A stretch of 53,624 bases of DNA from Parcubacteria group bacterium GW2011_GWA2_42_14 (GCA_000998135.1 LCCV01000006.1:1-53624); one strand, 5' to 3'; counted from the stretch's first letter, positions 14,857 to 22,760 are shown. Notes: generated by a model from the sequence alone, not told the origin. Numbers and translations: made by a program.

Positions 14857-15231
14857 TTATACACGAAATTTATCCTGGTCTTTCTCCTTTCCCCATCCAC
14901 CAAGCAAATGCAGATGCAGATGGTCCACAACTTGACCTCCTTCCCTGCCCACATTAAAAACCAGCTTATAACCGGCCAGATCCTCATCTTGGGCAACTCT
15001 TTTGGCTACATAAATCAATTTAGAAATAATTTCATTGTGATTCGCTTCCAAATGGGCAATTGACTGAATGTGCGCTTTGGGCACAACCAAATGATGAATC
15101 GGCGCTTTGGGATGAATATCTTTGAATACTACAACATCGCTGTCCTCATAGACAATGTCCGAGGGTATTTCTTTTTTGATGATTTTGCAAAAAATGCAGT
15201 CCACGTTTGAGAGACATGGGGTAAGAGACAT
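14857..15231 (-). CDS. HIT-family nucleotide hydrolase
   Basis: Histidine-triad protein of the Hint/PKCI branch. CIFCKIIKKEIPSDIVYEDSDVVVFKDIHPKAPIHHLVVPK is the family N-terminus; the triad is HLHLHLLGG, whose middle His attacks the substrate alpha-phosphate, releasing AMP from adenylated small molecules or aminoacyl-AMP. 124 aa from ATG 15231, but the first nine residues come from family C repeat; a GTG at 15204 just before DCIFCK may be the real start. It lies downstream of hisS. Confidence 0.93.
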   Translation of the reverse strand: MSLTPCLSNVDCIFCKIIKKEIPSDIVYEDSDVVVFKDIHPKAPIHHLVVPKAHIQSIAHLEANHNEIISKLIYVAKRVAQDEDLAGYKLVFNVGREGGQVVDHLHLHLLGGWGKEKDQDKFRV

Positions 15232-15278
15232 GAGACAAGGACGACGTTTCCATGTCGCATGTCACATGTCACTTGTCG
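15205..15278. repeat. Word-repeat family C between hisS and the HIT gene
   Basis: TTTGAGAGACATGGGGTAAGAGACATGAGACAAGG...CCATGTCGCATGTCACATGTCACTTGTCGC; able to fold on itself. Confidence 0.6.
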
Positions 15279-16709
15279 CTATTTCTTTAGCTTCTTTTTA
15301 AGTATCTCAATCATTTTACTCTGCGGTATCACTTCCTGAATTCCGGAGGACATCTCACGGATTATTATTGTTTCATCAATCGCTTCTTTTTGGCCCAATA
15401 TCAAAGAAATGTCCGAGCCGGATTTATCCGCAAGTTTCAATTGCGATTTTACGGAATCGCGCCCCAGGGATTCGCCGACCGCAATTCCGTTCTTTCTTAA
15501 TTCTTCAAAAATCTTAAAACTTTTCTTCTTGCCCATGTCGCCGAGCTGGACAAAATATACCCGCTGTTTTGGTTCTCCCGGCACTTTTAACCCCAATGAC
15601 TTCATAAGCGCCACCAATCTTTCCATTCCCAAAGCGCCGCCTACCGCCGGTTCAGCGCGCCCGCCCAAAAGCGAAATAAGATTATCATATCTGCCGCCCG
15701 AACCCAAAGCAATACCCTTAAGAGCTTTCGGCTTTTCTTCTATTTTCACTTCCGCAATTACTTCCCCTTCAACTATCGGTTTTTCCGCTTCCTCGATTTT
15801 TTCCGGAACTTTTTCCAAAACGGCCCCCTTCTCTTTTTCACTTTCTAATTCGCCGGCCCAGTCCGAATCGGTAAAAATCTCAAAAACCGTTCTGGTGTAA
15901 TAATCTAATCCGCGAACCAAATACGGATTAAGAATATAAGGAATTCCGGCTTCATCCAAAAATTCAAGCAAAGACGTAAAATGTTTTTTGCAGGCCTCGC
16001 ATAAACTATCAAGCAATTGAGGAGCGTTCTTCTTAAAAATCCGGCATTTTTCTTCTTTGCAATCAAGAATGCGCAAAGGATTTTGTTTTAAACGCCTTTT
16101 GCAGTCCCGACAAAGGCCTTTGGCTTTGGGGCGATAGTATTGCAATAATTGTGAACGATATTGAGGTCGGCAATCACTGCAACCGACGCTATTTACGTGA
16201 AAATAAAATTCCGGAATGCCTAATTCGCGCAAAAATACCGAAAAAACATGGATAATTTCCGCGTCCACCACCGCGTTTTCATCTCCAATTATTTCAAGCC
16301 CGATTTGATTTAATTCGCGGAACCTAAGCCGCTGGGGAGATTCATGCCTGAAAAAAGAGCCAATGTAATAAAACTTTACCGGATGGGGCTCGGCTACAAA
16401 ACCATTTTGGAGATAAGCCCGGACAACGGAAGCGGTTCCTTCGGGCCGAAGCGTTAAGTCGTCCCCGCCTTCGGTTTGAAAAGAATACATCTGTTTTTCA
16501 ACAATATCCGTTTGGGTTCCCACGGCCTGCACAAAAAGCCCGGTTTCTTCAAAATGCGGGGTATCAATGCGTAAAAAATTATAATAGGAAAAAACATTCT
16601 TGGAAACACTGCGGATACGCTCCCAGTATTTCTGGTCTTGAGGAAGAATATCATGCGTTCCTTTCGGAGAGGAAAACGATTTTGGTTTTATTTTTCTATG
16701 ACGTCCCAA
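15279..16709 (-). CDS. hisS: Histidyl-tRNA synthetase
   Basis: Class II synthetase that charges tRNA-His. Motif 1/2 region: LRPEGTASVVRAYL and FRHESPQRLRFRELNQIGLEIIG; His-binding signature LVRGLDYYTRTVFEI; motif 3 ALGSGGRYDNL and GGALGMERL; C-terminal anticodon-binding domain from RVYFVQLG. Two oddities: a Cys-rich segment (CSDCRPQY, CRDCKRRL, CKEEKC) in the insertion domain that could bind zinc, and a ~45-residue Glu/Lys-rich insert (SEKEKGAVLEKVPEKIEEAEKP...) between the His-binding motif and motif 3. It starts with TTG at 16709 in the track. 476 aa, slightly long for the family. Confidence 0.96.
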   Translation of the reverse strand: MGRHRKIKPKSFSSPKGTHDILPQDQKYWERIRSVSKNVFSYYNFLRIDTPHFEETGLFVQAVGTQTDIVEKQMYSFQTEGGDDLTLRPEGTASVVRAYLQNGFVAEPHPVKFYYIGSFFRHESPQRLRFRELNQIGLEIIGDENAVVDAEIIHVFSVFLRELGIPEFYFHVNSVGCSDCRPQYRSQLLQYYRPKAKGLCRDCKRRLKQNPLRILDCKEEKCRIFKKNAPQLLDSLCEACKKHFTSLLEFLDEAGIPYILNPYLVRGLDYYTRTVFEIFTDSDWAGELESEKEKGAVLEKVPEKIEEAEKPIVEGEVIAEVKIEEKPKALKGIALGSGGRYDNLISLLGGRAEPAVGGALGMERLVALMKSLGLKVPGEPKQRVYFVQLGDMGKKKSFKIFEELRKNGIAVGESLGRDSVKSQLKLADKSGSDISLILGQKEAIDETIIIREMSSGIQEVIPQSKMIEILKKKLKK

Positions 16710-16714
16710 AATTA

Positions 16715-16786
16715 ACTAACAACTAACAACCTACAACCCACAACTTTTGTTGTTGGTTATTGGTTGTATGTTGTAGGTTAGTAAAC
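16715..16786. repeat. Word-repeat family T (CAACCTACAAC / GTTGTAGGTT)
   Basis: CTAACAACCTACAACCCACAAC...GTTGTTGGTTATTGGTTGTATGTTGTAGGTTAG folds into an imperfect hairpin. Related strings are at 17438-17495, 19676-19705 and inside mfd (20944-20988). Confidence 0.65.
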
Positions 16787-17374
16787 TGGTTCTGGAATCA
16801 ATCCGAATTTACTCGGTGGCCATGCCCTGAAAAAAGCCCTGCCCGTAATAAATTTTTTATCAAGCGGCCCCCAACTTCTTGAATCAGAACTATTGCGCCG
16901 GTTATCCCCCAAAACCAGATATTGAACTTTATCCAAAACATATTCTTTTTCGGGAAATGTTTTCAGGTCCGAAGGCAAATAATCCTCTTGAAGAAAAAAT
17001 GGCTCATTGGCTTCACTACCGCTCTTTATCAAAATTTGCCCGTTTTTAATAACAATCGTTTCTCCGGGCATTCCGATAATCCTTTTTATAAAAAATTCTT
17101 TGGGATTATTGGGATAGCGAAAAACAACCACCTCTCCTCTTTGGGGCTCGCGGAACTGATAAGTTAGCTCATCAATTACCAAATATTCCCTATCTTCAAA
17201 GGATGGCTCCATTGACTGCCCCTTAACAATAAACGGCTGGGCTATAAAATAGCGTATGGGCAGGGCGATTACCAGAGCCAGAAGAATTACCTTGCCAAAC
17301 TCCCAAATCTCCCGCCAGGCCGTTGTCTTTTCTTTGGGCTTTTCCTCGCTTAAAACTTTGTTTTCTTCAGCCAT
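16778..17374 (-). CDS. lepB: Signal peptidase I
   Basis: Membrane serine/lysine protease that removes signal peptides. One N-terminal anchor (VILLALVIALPIRYFIAQPFIV), catalytic Ser in GQSMEPSF, catalytic Lys in FIKRIIGMPGE, and box E as GDNRRNSSDSRSWGP. I start at ATG 17374 (198 aa): MAEENKVLSEEK is a sensible cytoplasmic N-terminus, while the 26 extra track residues come from repeat DNA. The -10 of the upstream promoter ends 7 nt before this ATG, so the mRNA is probably leaderless. It would serve the many exported proteins of this window. Confidence 0.94.
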   Translation of the reverse strand: MAEENKVLSEEKPKEKTTAWREIWEFGKVILLALVIALPIRYFIAQPFIVKGQSMEPSFEDREYLVIDELTYQFREPQRGEVVVFRYPNNPKEFFIKRIIGMPGETIVIKNGQILIKSGSEANEPFFLQEDYLPSDLKTFPEKEYVLDKVQYLVLGDNRRNSSDSRSWGPLDKKFITGRAFFRAWPPSKFGLIPEPVY

Positions 17375-17381
17375 AAAGATG

Positions 17382-17410
17382 AGTATATACCATAAAAAAC
17401 ACTTTTGCAA
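17382..17410 (-). promoter_or_regulatory. lepB promoter, leaderless arrangement
   Basis: On the minus strand TTGCAA (17410-17405), 17 nt, TATACT (17387-17382); the ATG is at 17374, right where transcription would begin. Confidence 0.65.
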
Positions 17411-17437
17411 ATCATAAAAATCTATTATACTTAACTT

Positions 17438-17495
17438 ACAACCTGCAACCAAAAACCTACAACGCGCGTTGTCGGTTATCGGTTGCTAGTTGTTG
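17438..17495. repeat. Word-repeat family T before pth
   Basis: CAACCTGCAACCAAAAACCTACAAC-gcgc-GTTGTCGGTTATCGGTTGCTAGTTG forms a long imperfect hairpin just upstream of the pth start. Confidence 0.65.
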
Positions 17496-17501
17496 GTTAA
17501 A

Positions 17502-18089
17502 ATGTATCTTTTCATCGGCCTCGGCAATCCCGGGCCAAAATTTGAAAATACCCGCCACAACATAGGGCGGGAGACACTAATGAAATGGCAGGTAAACCTC
17601 AAACTTGCCCCTTTTGAATTTGATAAAAAATGGAATGCCCTTGTTTCCAAAAATAAAAAAGCGATTTTATTATTACCCGAAACGTTTATGAATAATTCCG
17701 GGAAAGCAATTGCTCCGTCAATAAGTTTTTTCAAAATCAGGCCAAAAAATATTATCGCGCTTCATGATGATTCTGATATAGAATTCGGACGAACCAAGCT
17801 TTCCTTCGCCAAACATTCTGCCGGACATAAAGGAGTTGAATCAACCAAACGCGCCATCGGCACTTTGGATTTTTGGCGGCTCCGCATCGGCATTCAACCG
17901 CCCCTTCGGGCGAGTCTCACCAAAGGCGGAAAAAAGAAAAGAGTTGACGCCATGAAACTCGTTTTGCAAAAATTCAAACCGGACGAGGAAAAAACCCTTA
18001 AAAAGGTTATCAAAAAAATTCTGGAAGGACTTGAAATAATTATTGCGGACGGTCCGGAACAGGCGATGAATTTCTTAAATCAAAATTAA
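17502..18089 (+). CDS. pth: Peptidyl-tRNA hydrolase
   Basis: Frees tRNAs from prematurely released peptidyl-tRNA. Motifs: FIGLGNPGPKFENTRHNIG (catalytic His), FMNNSGKAI, HDDSDIEFGRTKL and GHKGVESTKRAIGT. I use ATG 17502 (residue 5 of the track ORF), which puts YLFIGLGNPG at the usual distance. After RIGIQPP there is an unusual basic stretch RASLTKGGKKKR encoded by CCGCCCCTTCGGGCG...CCAAAGGCGG, a probable palindromic insertion in frame. Convergent with the exonuclease gene; they share a terminator. Confidence 0.94.
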   Translation: MYLFIGLGNPGPKFENTRHNIGRETLMKWQVNLKLAPFEFDKKWNALVSKNKKAILLLPETFMNNSGKAIAPSISFFKIRPKNIIALHDDSDIEFGRTKLSFAKHSAGHKGVESTKRAIGTLDFWRLRIGIQPPLRASLTKGGKKKRVDAMKLVLQKFKPDEEKTLKKVIKKILEGLEIIIADGPEQAMNFLNQN

Positions 18090-18090
18090 A

Positions 18091-18125
18091 AACCCGCGCT
18101 CTTATCGAGCGCGGTTTTCTTTTTG
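18091..18125. terminator. Shared bidirectional terminator
   Basis: AACCCGCGCTC-ttatc-GAGCGCGGTT with T-rich tails both ways. It ends pth on the plus strand and overlaps the stop of the exonuclease gene on the minus strand. Confidence 0.85.
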
Positions 18126-18650
18126 GTATTCTAGCATCTGCCGGAAAAGGTCTGCCTGCTCAAGCGCATCATCAAGCGCGTTATGCGTATGAGGAAAATC
18201 AGTTCTGAAAATCAAGTTACTTTTACTTGATTCCTGCCACATTTTTCCGGTTAATCCCATATAATAAGCTTTGGCGCAAAGCACAGCGTTTTCAAAAGGA
18301 TTATGCCCAAGAAAAGTTGCAAAATACCAATCAACGAACATGTGGTCAAAGGGAGCAAAGAAAGCCACAAAAACCGGTTTTTTACCTCCTGAAACCCGCT
18401 TAACCCATACTGCGAATTTTCTCATTGCTTTTTCCGGCGGAGTGCCGAATTGTTTCAAATGTTCCATATCAAGCCCGCAAACAGCAAGAGATTCCGGCTC
18501 ATAATTATCATTTAACGGCTTTAACTCAACATAAAATCTTTGGGAAGTATCATAAACAGGGCACGCGCCGATTGAAAGCATGTTGTAATATCCGGGCCGA
18601 TTCCTGCCGGAACATTCAACATCAACAGAAATATAAATTTCTTCCTGCAT
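18102..18650 (-). CDS. DEDDh-type 3'-5' exonuclease (DnaQ/RNase T-like)
   Basis: 182 aa. Exo I motif ISVDVECSG (D and E), Exo II region FVAFFAPFDHMFVDWYF with its Asp, and Exo III HNALDDALEQADLF (H...D). Family enzymes trim DNA or RNA 3' ends as proofreading subunits, RNase T or oligoribonuclease-like proteins; substrate cannot be told from sequence. Own promoter (TTGACA-17-TAGAAT) and a leader with GGTCTTTAAAAAGG. The TTCGCGCGAA palindrome at 18735-18762 lies just upstream of this promoter. Confidence 0.85.
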   Translation of the reverse strand: MQEEIYISVDVECSGRNRPGYYNMLSIGACPVYDTSQRFYVELKPLNDNYEPESLAVCGLDMEHLKQFGTPPEKAMRKFAVWVKRVSGGKKPVFVAFFAPFDHMFVDWYFATFLGHNPFENAVLCAKAYYMGLTGKMWQESSKSNLIFRTDFPHTHNALDDALEQADLFRQMLEYQKENRAR

Positions 18651-18690
18651 TTTTCATTCCCTTTTTAAAGACCGGCAAAAACATATTTTT

Positions 18691-18719
18691 ATTCTAAACG
18701 CCCCTTGTTAAATTGTCAA
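18691..18719 (-). promoter_or_regulatory. Promoter and leader element of the exonuclease gene
   Basis: On the minus strand TTGACA (18719-18714), 17 nt, TAGAAT (18696-18691). The leader downstream carries GGTCTTTAAAAAGGG (complement of 18659-18675). Confidence 0.7.
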
Positions 18720-18734
18720 ATGCGCAGGCAAACT

Positions 18735-18762
18735 ATTCGCTTATTCGCGCGAACTGGCGAAT
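18735..18762. repeat. TTCGnnCGAA palindrome, site 1
   Basis: ATTCGCTTATTCGCGCGAACTGGCGAAT; inner TTCGCGCGAA perfect. Followed by GGTTGCTATGTCGAAATTTAAAAAATCCGCCG, a stretch shared with site 3 at 20110. Confidence 0.6.
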
Positions 18763-18785
18763 GGTTGCTATGTCGAAATTTAAAA

Positions 18786-18812
18786 AATCCGCCGAGTTAA
18801 TTGCGGCGGATT
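18786..18812 (-). terminator. Terminator of the TraB-like gene
   Basis: AATCCGCCG-agttaattg-CGGCGGATT; on the minus strand it is followed by TTTTTTA. Confidence 0.8.
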
Positions 18813-18818
18813 GCTTTT

Positions 18819-19505
18819 TTAAAAAGCTATATTGCAAAGTTCAATAGAATATTTATGCCGATATCCTCGCTGTTCCAACAATTTTCGTTGATACCGCATA
18901 TGAGCCGCTCCAAATTTTACACCTATTGATTGAGGATTTTTCTCACGAATAATTTGATCAAACTTTCGAAAAACCATCTCATCTCGCGGCCGACCTATAG
19001 CGCCCGGAAGTATATCCATCAACACCTCATCCGACCACAAAAAAATAAATCCGTCTCCCCATTCTTTTTTTGAAAATTGATTATTTTCAACACGTTTTAA
19101 TGCGTTTTTAACATATTCAACAACATTCTTCTTTCTAAAAACAGAAAGGCGATTTAACCCCTCTTTCATCTTCTCTTCCGGAGAAAAATCAAATTTCTCT
19201 TCATCCCCGGCTTCCCACCCACTTCCCGCTACATCAAATTGGCCGCTCTCTGAAACAAGGTCTTTAAAATATTGCTGAATCACAATAAAGTAAGTGCGAA
19301 TTGCCGGAAAAAAGGCCTCATCAATTACTTCGCTGTTCATTTTTCTAAAATCTTCTTCCGTCTCTTTTTGAAAATCCTCATCAGAAATTGCCTCTTGCGA
19401 TGAGGGATGAATACAGTATTCATACAAAACGACTTCACATGGTTCTAATATTTTTTTAACATTTTCATAATATTTCTTATCGCCGACATGGTTCATGCCA
19501 ACCAT
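18819..19505 (-). CDS. TraB/GumN-like (Tiki/ChaN superfamily) protein
   Basis: 228 aa. The N-terminus MVGMNHVGDKKYYENVKKIL...EVVLYE and the C-terminal IGVKFGAAHMRYQRKLLEQRGY match the two ends of the TraB/GumN/Tiki fold, where His and Glu residues form a putative metalloprotease-type site (GxxHV and GAxHM). No signal peptide, unlike many GumN proteins. In-frame codons upstream (TPAIGERVI) look coding, but no ATG, GTG or TTG precedes them, so the first strand may be translated from an unusual start or lost. A TTGACA-16-TATTAT promoter lies ~150 nt upstream. Function unknown. Confidence 0.6.
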   Translation of the reverse strand: MVGMNHVGDKKYYENVKKILEPCEVVLYEYCIHPSSQEAISDEDFQKETEEDFRKMNSEVIDEAFFPAIRTYFIVIQQYFKDLVSESGQFDVAGSGWEAGDEEKFDFSPEEKMKEGLNRLSVFRKKNVVEYVKNALKRVENNQFSKKEWGDGFIFLWSDEVLMDILPGAIGRPRDEMVFRKFDQIIREKNPQSIGVKFGAAHMRYQRKLLEQRGYRHKYSIELCNIAF

Positions 19506-19801
19506 AATTACCCTTTCCCCAATTGCGGGTGTTCATAATAATGCGCATACGTATAAATTCAACCTGGTTTTATAACAAACTCACCGCCATCTTGAGAAAC
19601 TATTTCTGCCACTCTAATTTCCTATTTTTAAAAACCTATTTTTATCTTATTTCATAATAGAAAACCGCAATCAAGTGTCAACCAATAACAACCTAGCAAC
19701 CTAAACTATTTACTACTTAAAACAGCCAGACAACTGTTCTCTTATTCGTACGAATAAGCGAATAATTGCATGAACGATAGGAATAGTATACTGATAGCTA
19801 T
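19506..19801. other. Divergent intergenic region
   Basis: Contains the minus-strand promoter TTGACA (19681-19676)-16-TATTAT (19659-19654), a possible 17-codon leader ORF (GTG, MAEIVSQDGGEFVIKPG) after AGGAAATTAGA, a short family T repeat at 19676-19705, and the palindrome at 19741-19758. Confidence 0.5.
19741..19758. promoter_or_regulatory. Perfect 18-bp palindrome upstream of the ArsR-like gene
   Basis: CTTATTCGTACGAATAAG, 44 nt before the start codon and just upstream of a TATACT -10 (about 19788). Good candidate operator for autoregulation; same core as 20110-20121. Confidence 0.6.
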
Positions 19802-20074
19802 ATGGATAATCATATGAAAAAATTAGAACGAACAATCAAGGCAATGGCCAATTATAGGAGACTTGCCATTCTTGCCTACCTTAAGGGTGAAAGGGAAGCG
19901 ACTGTGGGCAATATTGCCGCAGCCATTCACCTTTCGTTTCGATCAACCTCGAAACATCTTGGTGTCCTGGCAGCAGCTGACATTGTTGAAAAAGAGCAGA
20001 GAAGGTTAGAGGCGTTTTATTGGATAGCTCCGGCTCTTAAACCGGCTGCAAGCCGAATTATTTCTCTTCTATAA
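19802..20074 (+). CDS. ArsR-family winged-helix regulator
   Basis: 90 aa. MKKLERTIKAMANYRRLAILAYLKGEREATVGNIAAAIHLSFRSTSKHLGVLAAADIVEKEQRRLEAFYWI is a compact ArsR/SmtB wHTH: the recognition helix is SFRSTSKHLGVLAAADIV and the wing is KEQRRLEAFYWI. No Cys or His metal site is obvious, so it senses something other than a classic metal, or only works as a repressor. It may start at the second ATG (codon 5). Palindromes ATTCGTACGAAT lie on both sides of the gene. Single gene. Confidence 0.85.
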   Translation: MDNHMKKLERTIKAMANYRRLAILAYLKGEREATVGNIAAAIHLSFRSTSKHLGVLAAADIVEKEQRRLEAFYWIAPALKPAASRIISLL

Positions 20075-20109
20075 TTTTTTGTTTTCTATGTTATTTGTAT
20101 GATTACACC

Positions 20110-20121
20110 ATTCGTACGAAT
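20110..20121. repeat. TTCGnnCGAA palindrome, site 3
   Basis: ATTCGTACGAAT, then TAGCAAATGATTGCTATGTCGAAATTTAAA as at site 1. It lies between the convergent ArsR-like and MazG-like genes. Confidence 0.6.
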
Positions 20122-20154
20122 TAGCAAATGATTGCTATGTCGAAATTTAAAAAA

Positions 20155-20181
20155 AATCCGCCGCCTTGATAGGCAGCGGGC
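20155..20181 (-). terminator. Terminator of the MazG-like gene
   Basis: CCGCCGCC-ttgat-AGGCAGCGG with one G-T pair; the minus strand continues with an eight-T run. Confidence 0.75.
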
Positions 20182-20186
20182 TATTT

Positions 20187-20519
20187 TTATTTCTTCTTTA
20201 TGCGGCCGTATACCCTTTTATCGACTATTTTATTCTTTTTAATAAACTCGACTTCAATGTCAATTCCCAGTTCTATCCCTACTGCAAAAATCATATTTAT
20301 GACATCTGCGATTTCTTCTCCAACCGTCGCGGAAATCTCACGGTTTTGATCGACATGCATCCCGCTTATTTTTCTGCACGCATTTACTAATTCGCCCAAT
20401 TCTTCTGTCAATAAAAGCAATCGTTCCTGCAAAGTTTCATCTTCAAATCCGCGCTCTTTGATTTTACAAGCAACAAAGTACTGCAGATGTTTTATTGTAC
20501 CATTTTTTAATTTGAACAT
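20187..20519 (-). CDS. MazG-like nucleotide pyrophosphohydrolase
   Basis: 110 aa. All-alpha NTP pyrophosphatase: LLLLTEELGELVNACRKI (EExxE motif) and VGEEIADVINMIFAVGIELGIDI (ExxD motif) supply the Mg-binding acids. Such proteins hydrolyse non-canonical or damaged NTPs to NMP and PPi. The C-terminal KKNKIVDKRVYGRIKKK is basic and typical of the family. Divergent from mfd; both promoters lie in the 60-nt gap. Confidence 0.88.
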   Translation of the reverse strand: MFKLKNGTIKHLQYFVACKIKERGFEDETLQERLLLLTEELGELVNACRKISGMHVDQNREISATVGEEIADVINMIFAVGIELGIDIEVEFIKKNKIVDKRVYGRIKKK

Positions 20520-20537
20520 TTTTTCTTATCAAAAATC

Positions 20538-20567
20538 TTGCTTTTTAAACCGTTTTTATGATATAAT
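20538..20567 (+). promoter_or_regulatory. mfd promoter
   Basis: TTGCTT (20538-20543), 18 nt, TATAAT (20562-20567) with TGA before it. The ATG is only 13 nt past the -10, so the mRNA has a leader of a few bases. Confidence 0.7.
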
Positions 20568-20579
20568 GTAAAAAGAAAA

Positions 20580-22760
20580 ATGTCAACAGGACCGCCGATA
20601 CGAGAATTTCTGATTGTTTCTATAACCCCCCAATTTTTGGAAAGGGGTGTTTTGTGGTTTCAGGAAAATTACGAAAAAGTTAAACACGCTATAAGAAGTC
20701 CTTCGGCAAGCTCAGGAAATACAATTGGGTTTTGGCAAAATAACGCGCTGATTATTGAAAAAGAGCTGGAAATAAAGCCCGGAGAATTTTTACGGCGCAT
20801 TTCCGGTTTCGGCTATGAAAAAACTGGGATGCTTTTCGGAAAAGGGGAATTCGCGCATCACGGAAATATAATTGATATTTGGCCGATAAACTCCGATGCG
20901 CCCTTCAAAATTGAATTTTTTGGAAATAAGATTGAAGAAATTTACCTACAACCTACAACCGACAACAAACAACCGACAACTACTACGCGATTTACAAAAA
21001 AATACGGAAGTCTTAAAAATTTAAAACCGGGTAATTATGTCGTTCACGTTGACCATGGTATAGGAATTTTTCGCGGTATTACCGCGAAAAATGAAATCCA
21101 AAATCCGAAATCCGAAATCCTAAACAAACCCAAAATTCAAAACCACAAAATACAAAACGAGTTTGGAAATTTAAAATTGGAAATTGAAAATTCCACCACA
21201 AAAAATGCCGATGCATTTTTTATGGTTGAATATGCTCCGCCCAGAGACAGAACCGAACCTGACCGGCTTTTTGTCCCGGTTGAACAGGAAAAACGCCTTT
21301 CCCCTTATATCGGCTTTGAAACGCCTGTAATCCATCGCCTGGGAGGAAATCTCTGGACAAAAATCAAAAAACGAATAAGAGAGGACGCCGAAAAATTGGC
21401 CAAAGAATTGCTTAAAATTTACGCGGTGAGGGAAAGCATTACAAGGCCTCCTTACCAATTTGACGAAACAATGGCGCGTGAATTTGCCGATGAATTTGAA
21501 TTTGTTGAAACCGAAGACCAAACCAAGGCCATTGAAGACATTAAAAAAGATTTTTTGCGGGAAAGCCCCATGGACAGGATTATTTGCGGAGATGTTGGAT
21601 TCGGCAAAACCGAAGTGGCTATGCGGGCCGTGTTTGACGCTGTCGCGAATAATTATCAGGTTGCCTTAATTTCACCAACCACGATTCTTGCCAATGAACA
21701 CAATAAAAATTTTGAAAAACGTTTTGCAAAATTCCCCGTGGAAATTTGTTCGCTTTCCCGTTTAACTCCGGCAAAAGAACTTAAAAAAACCTTGGAAAAA
21801 ATAAAAGAAGGGAAATGCGACATAGTTATAGGCACCCATCGCCTGCTTTCTCAAGACGTTGCATTCAAAAATTTAGGCCTAGTTATTATTGACGAAGAAC
21901 AGCGTTTCGGCGTCAAGCAAAAAGAAAAATTCAAAGAACTCCGCTCTTCCTGCGATATTTTATCGCTTTCGGCCACACCCATTCCAAGAACGCTTAACTT
22001 GGCCATGGCCAAACTTCGCGACCTTTCCATAATTTCTACGCCGCCCCCCGGCCGCCTGCCTATTAAAACATTCATTCTCCCGCATTCTTATAAAATATTT
22101 GCCCGGGCGATTATTTCGGAAATTAAGAGAAAAGGCCAAATTTATTTTCTTCATAACCGCATTGAAACAATTGAAAAAGTTAAAGAAAAATTGCAAAGAG
22201 CGCTTGAAAAAGAGAAAAAAAATAAAAGTAGCGCAAATTTTCGCACTCGTGAAAATTTGCGCGTCAATTCCACCTTCCACTTTCCGCTTTCCACCCCCCG
22301 TATAGAAATCATCCACGGCCGGATGGATGAAAAAACCATGATTAGAATCATGGATGAATTCCGCGCCAAAAAAATTGATATACTACTCGCAACGACAATC
22401 ATTGAAAACGGCCTAGATTTTTCCAATGCCAATACCCTGATAGTGGACGATGCAACCCGGCTTGGTTTGGCACAGGCCTATCAAATAAGAGGAAGAATAG
22501 GAAGAGGCGATAAAGAGGCCTACGCATATTTTTCCTATCGGCCAAATTCAATTACCGAAATGGCTATGGAGCGGCTTCTGGCTCTCAAAGAATTTGAAGA
22601 ACTGGGCTCGGGATATGAAGTAGCTCTTCGGGACCTTGAAATGCGCGGAGCGGGAAATATTTTGGGACGGGAACAATCGGGAGCCATTAACCGCGTGGGC
22701 CTTAACCTTTACTGCCAAATCTTGGCCGATGCGGTTGAAGAATTAAAAAAGACGGCGTAA
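20580..22760 (+). CDS. mfd: Transcription-repair coupling factor, short form
   Basis: Superfamily 2 translocase that pushes stalled RNA polymerase off damaged DNA. Present: part of the N-terminal UvrB-like region (GEFAHHGNIIDIWPINSDAPFKIEFFG), the RNAP-interacting module (PGNYVVHVDHGIGIFRG...RLFVPVEQEKRLSPYIG), and the RecG-like helicase: CGDVGFGKTEVAMRA (Walker A), IIDEEQRFGVKQ (Walker B), SATPIPRTLNLAM, ATTIIENGLDFSNANT, QIRGRIGRGDKEAYAYF. At 726 aa it is much shorter than the usual ~1100; most of the UvrB-like start and the whole C-terminal TRCF domain are absent. Four stretches are repeat-derived in-frame insertions (see findings). Short leader. Confidence 0.93.
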   Translation: MSTGPPIREFLIVSITPQFLERGVLWFQENYEKVKHAIRSPSASSGNTIGFWQNNALIIEKELEIKPGEFLRRISGFGYEKTGMLFGKGEFAHHGNIIDIWPINSDAPFKIEFFGNKIEEIYLQPTTDNKQPTTTTRFTKKYGSLKNLKPGNYVVHVDHGIGIFRGITAKNEIQNPKSEILNKPKIQNHKIQNEFGNLKLEIENSTTKNADAFFMVEYAPPRDRTEPDRLFVPVEQEKRLSPYIGFETPVIHRLGGNLWTKIKKRIREDAEKLAKELLKIYAVRESITRPPYQFDETMAREFADEFEFVETEDQTKAIEDIKKDFLRESPMDRIICGDVGFGKTEVAMRAVFDAVANNYQVALISPTTILANEHNKNFEKRFAKFPVEICSLSRLTPAKELKKTLEKIKEGKCDIVIGTHRLLSQDVAFKNLGLVIIDEEQRFGVKQKEKFKELRSSCDILSLSATPIPRTLNLAMAKLRDLSIISTPPPGRLPIKTFILPHSYKIFARAIISEIKRKGQIYFLHNRIETIEKVKEKLQRALEKEKKNKSSANFRTRENLRVNSTFHFPLSTPRIEIIHGRMDEKTMIRIMDEFRAKKIDILLATTIIENGLDFSNANTLIVDDATRLGLAQAYQIRGRIGRGDKEAYAYFSYRPNSITEMAMERLLALKEFEELGSGYEVALRDLEMRGAGNILGREQSGAINRVGLNLYCQILADAVEELKKTA
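20944..20988. repeat. Family T repeat inside mfd
   Basis: TACCTACAACCTACAACCGACAACAAACAACCGACAAC encodes LQPTTDNKQPTTTTR just ahead of the RNAP-interacting module. Confidence 0.7.
21090..21196. repeat. Family W (AAATCC/AAAATTC words) repeat inside mfd
   Basis: GAAATCCAAAATCCGAAATCCGAAATCC... up to AAATTTAAAATTGGAAATTGAAAATTCC; encodes a ~35-residue Lys/Asn/Ile-rich insert inside the RNAP-interacting module. The same word type fills 34521-34635. Confidence 0.7.
22228..22300. repeat. Hairpin plus CCACTTTCC-word repeat inside mfd
   Basis: GCGCAAATTTTC-gcactcgt-GAAAATTTGCGC (perfect 12-bp arms) followed by CCACCTTCCACTTTCCGCTTTCCACC; lies between helicase motifs where other Mfd proteins have a short loop. 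Confidence 0.7.
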
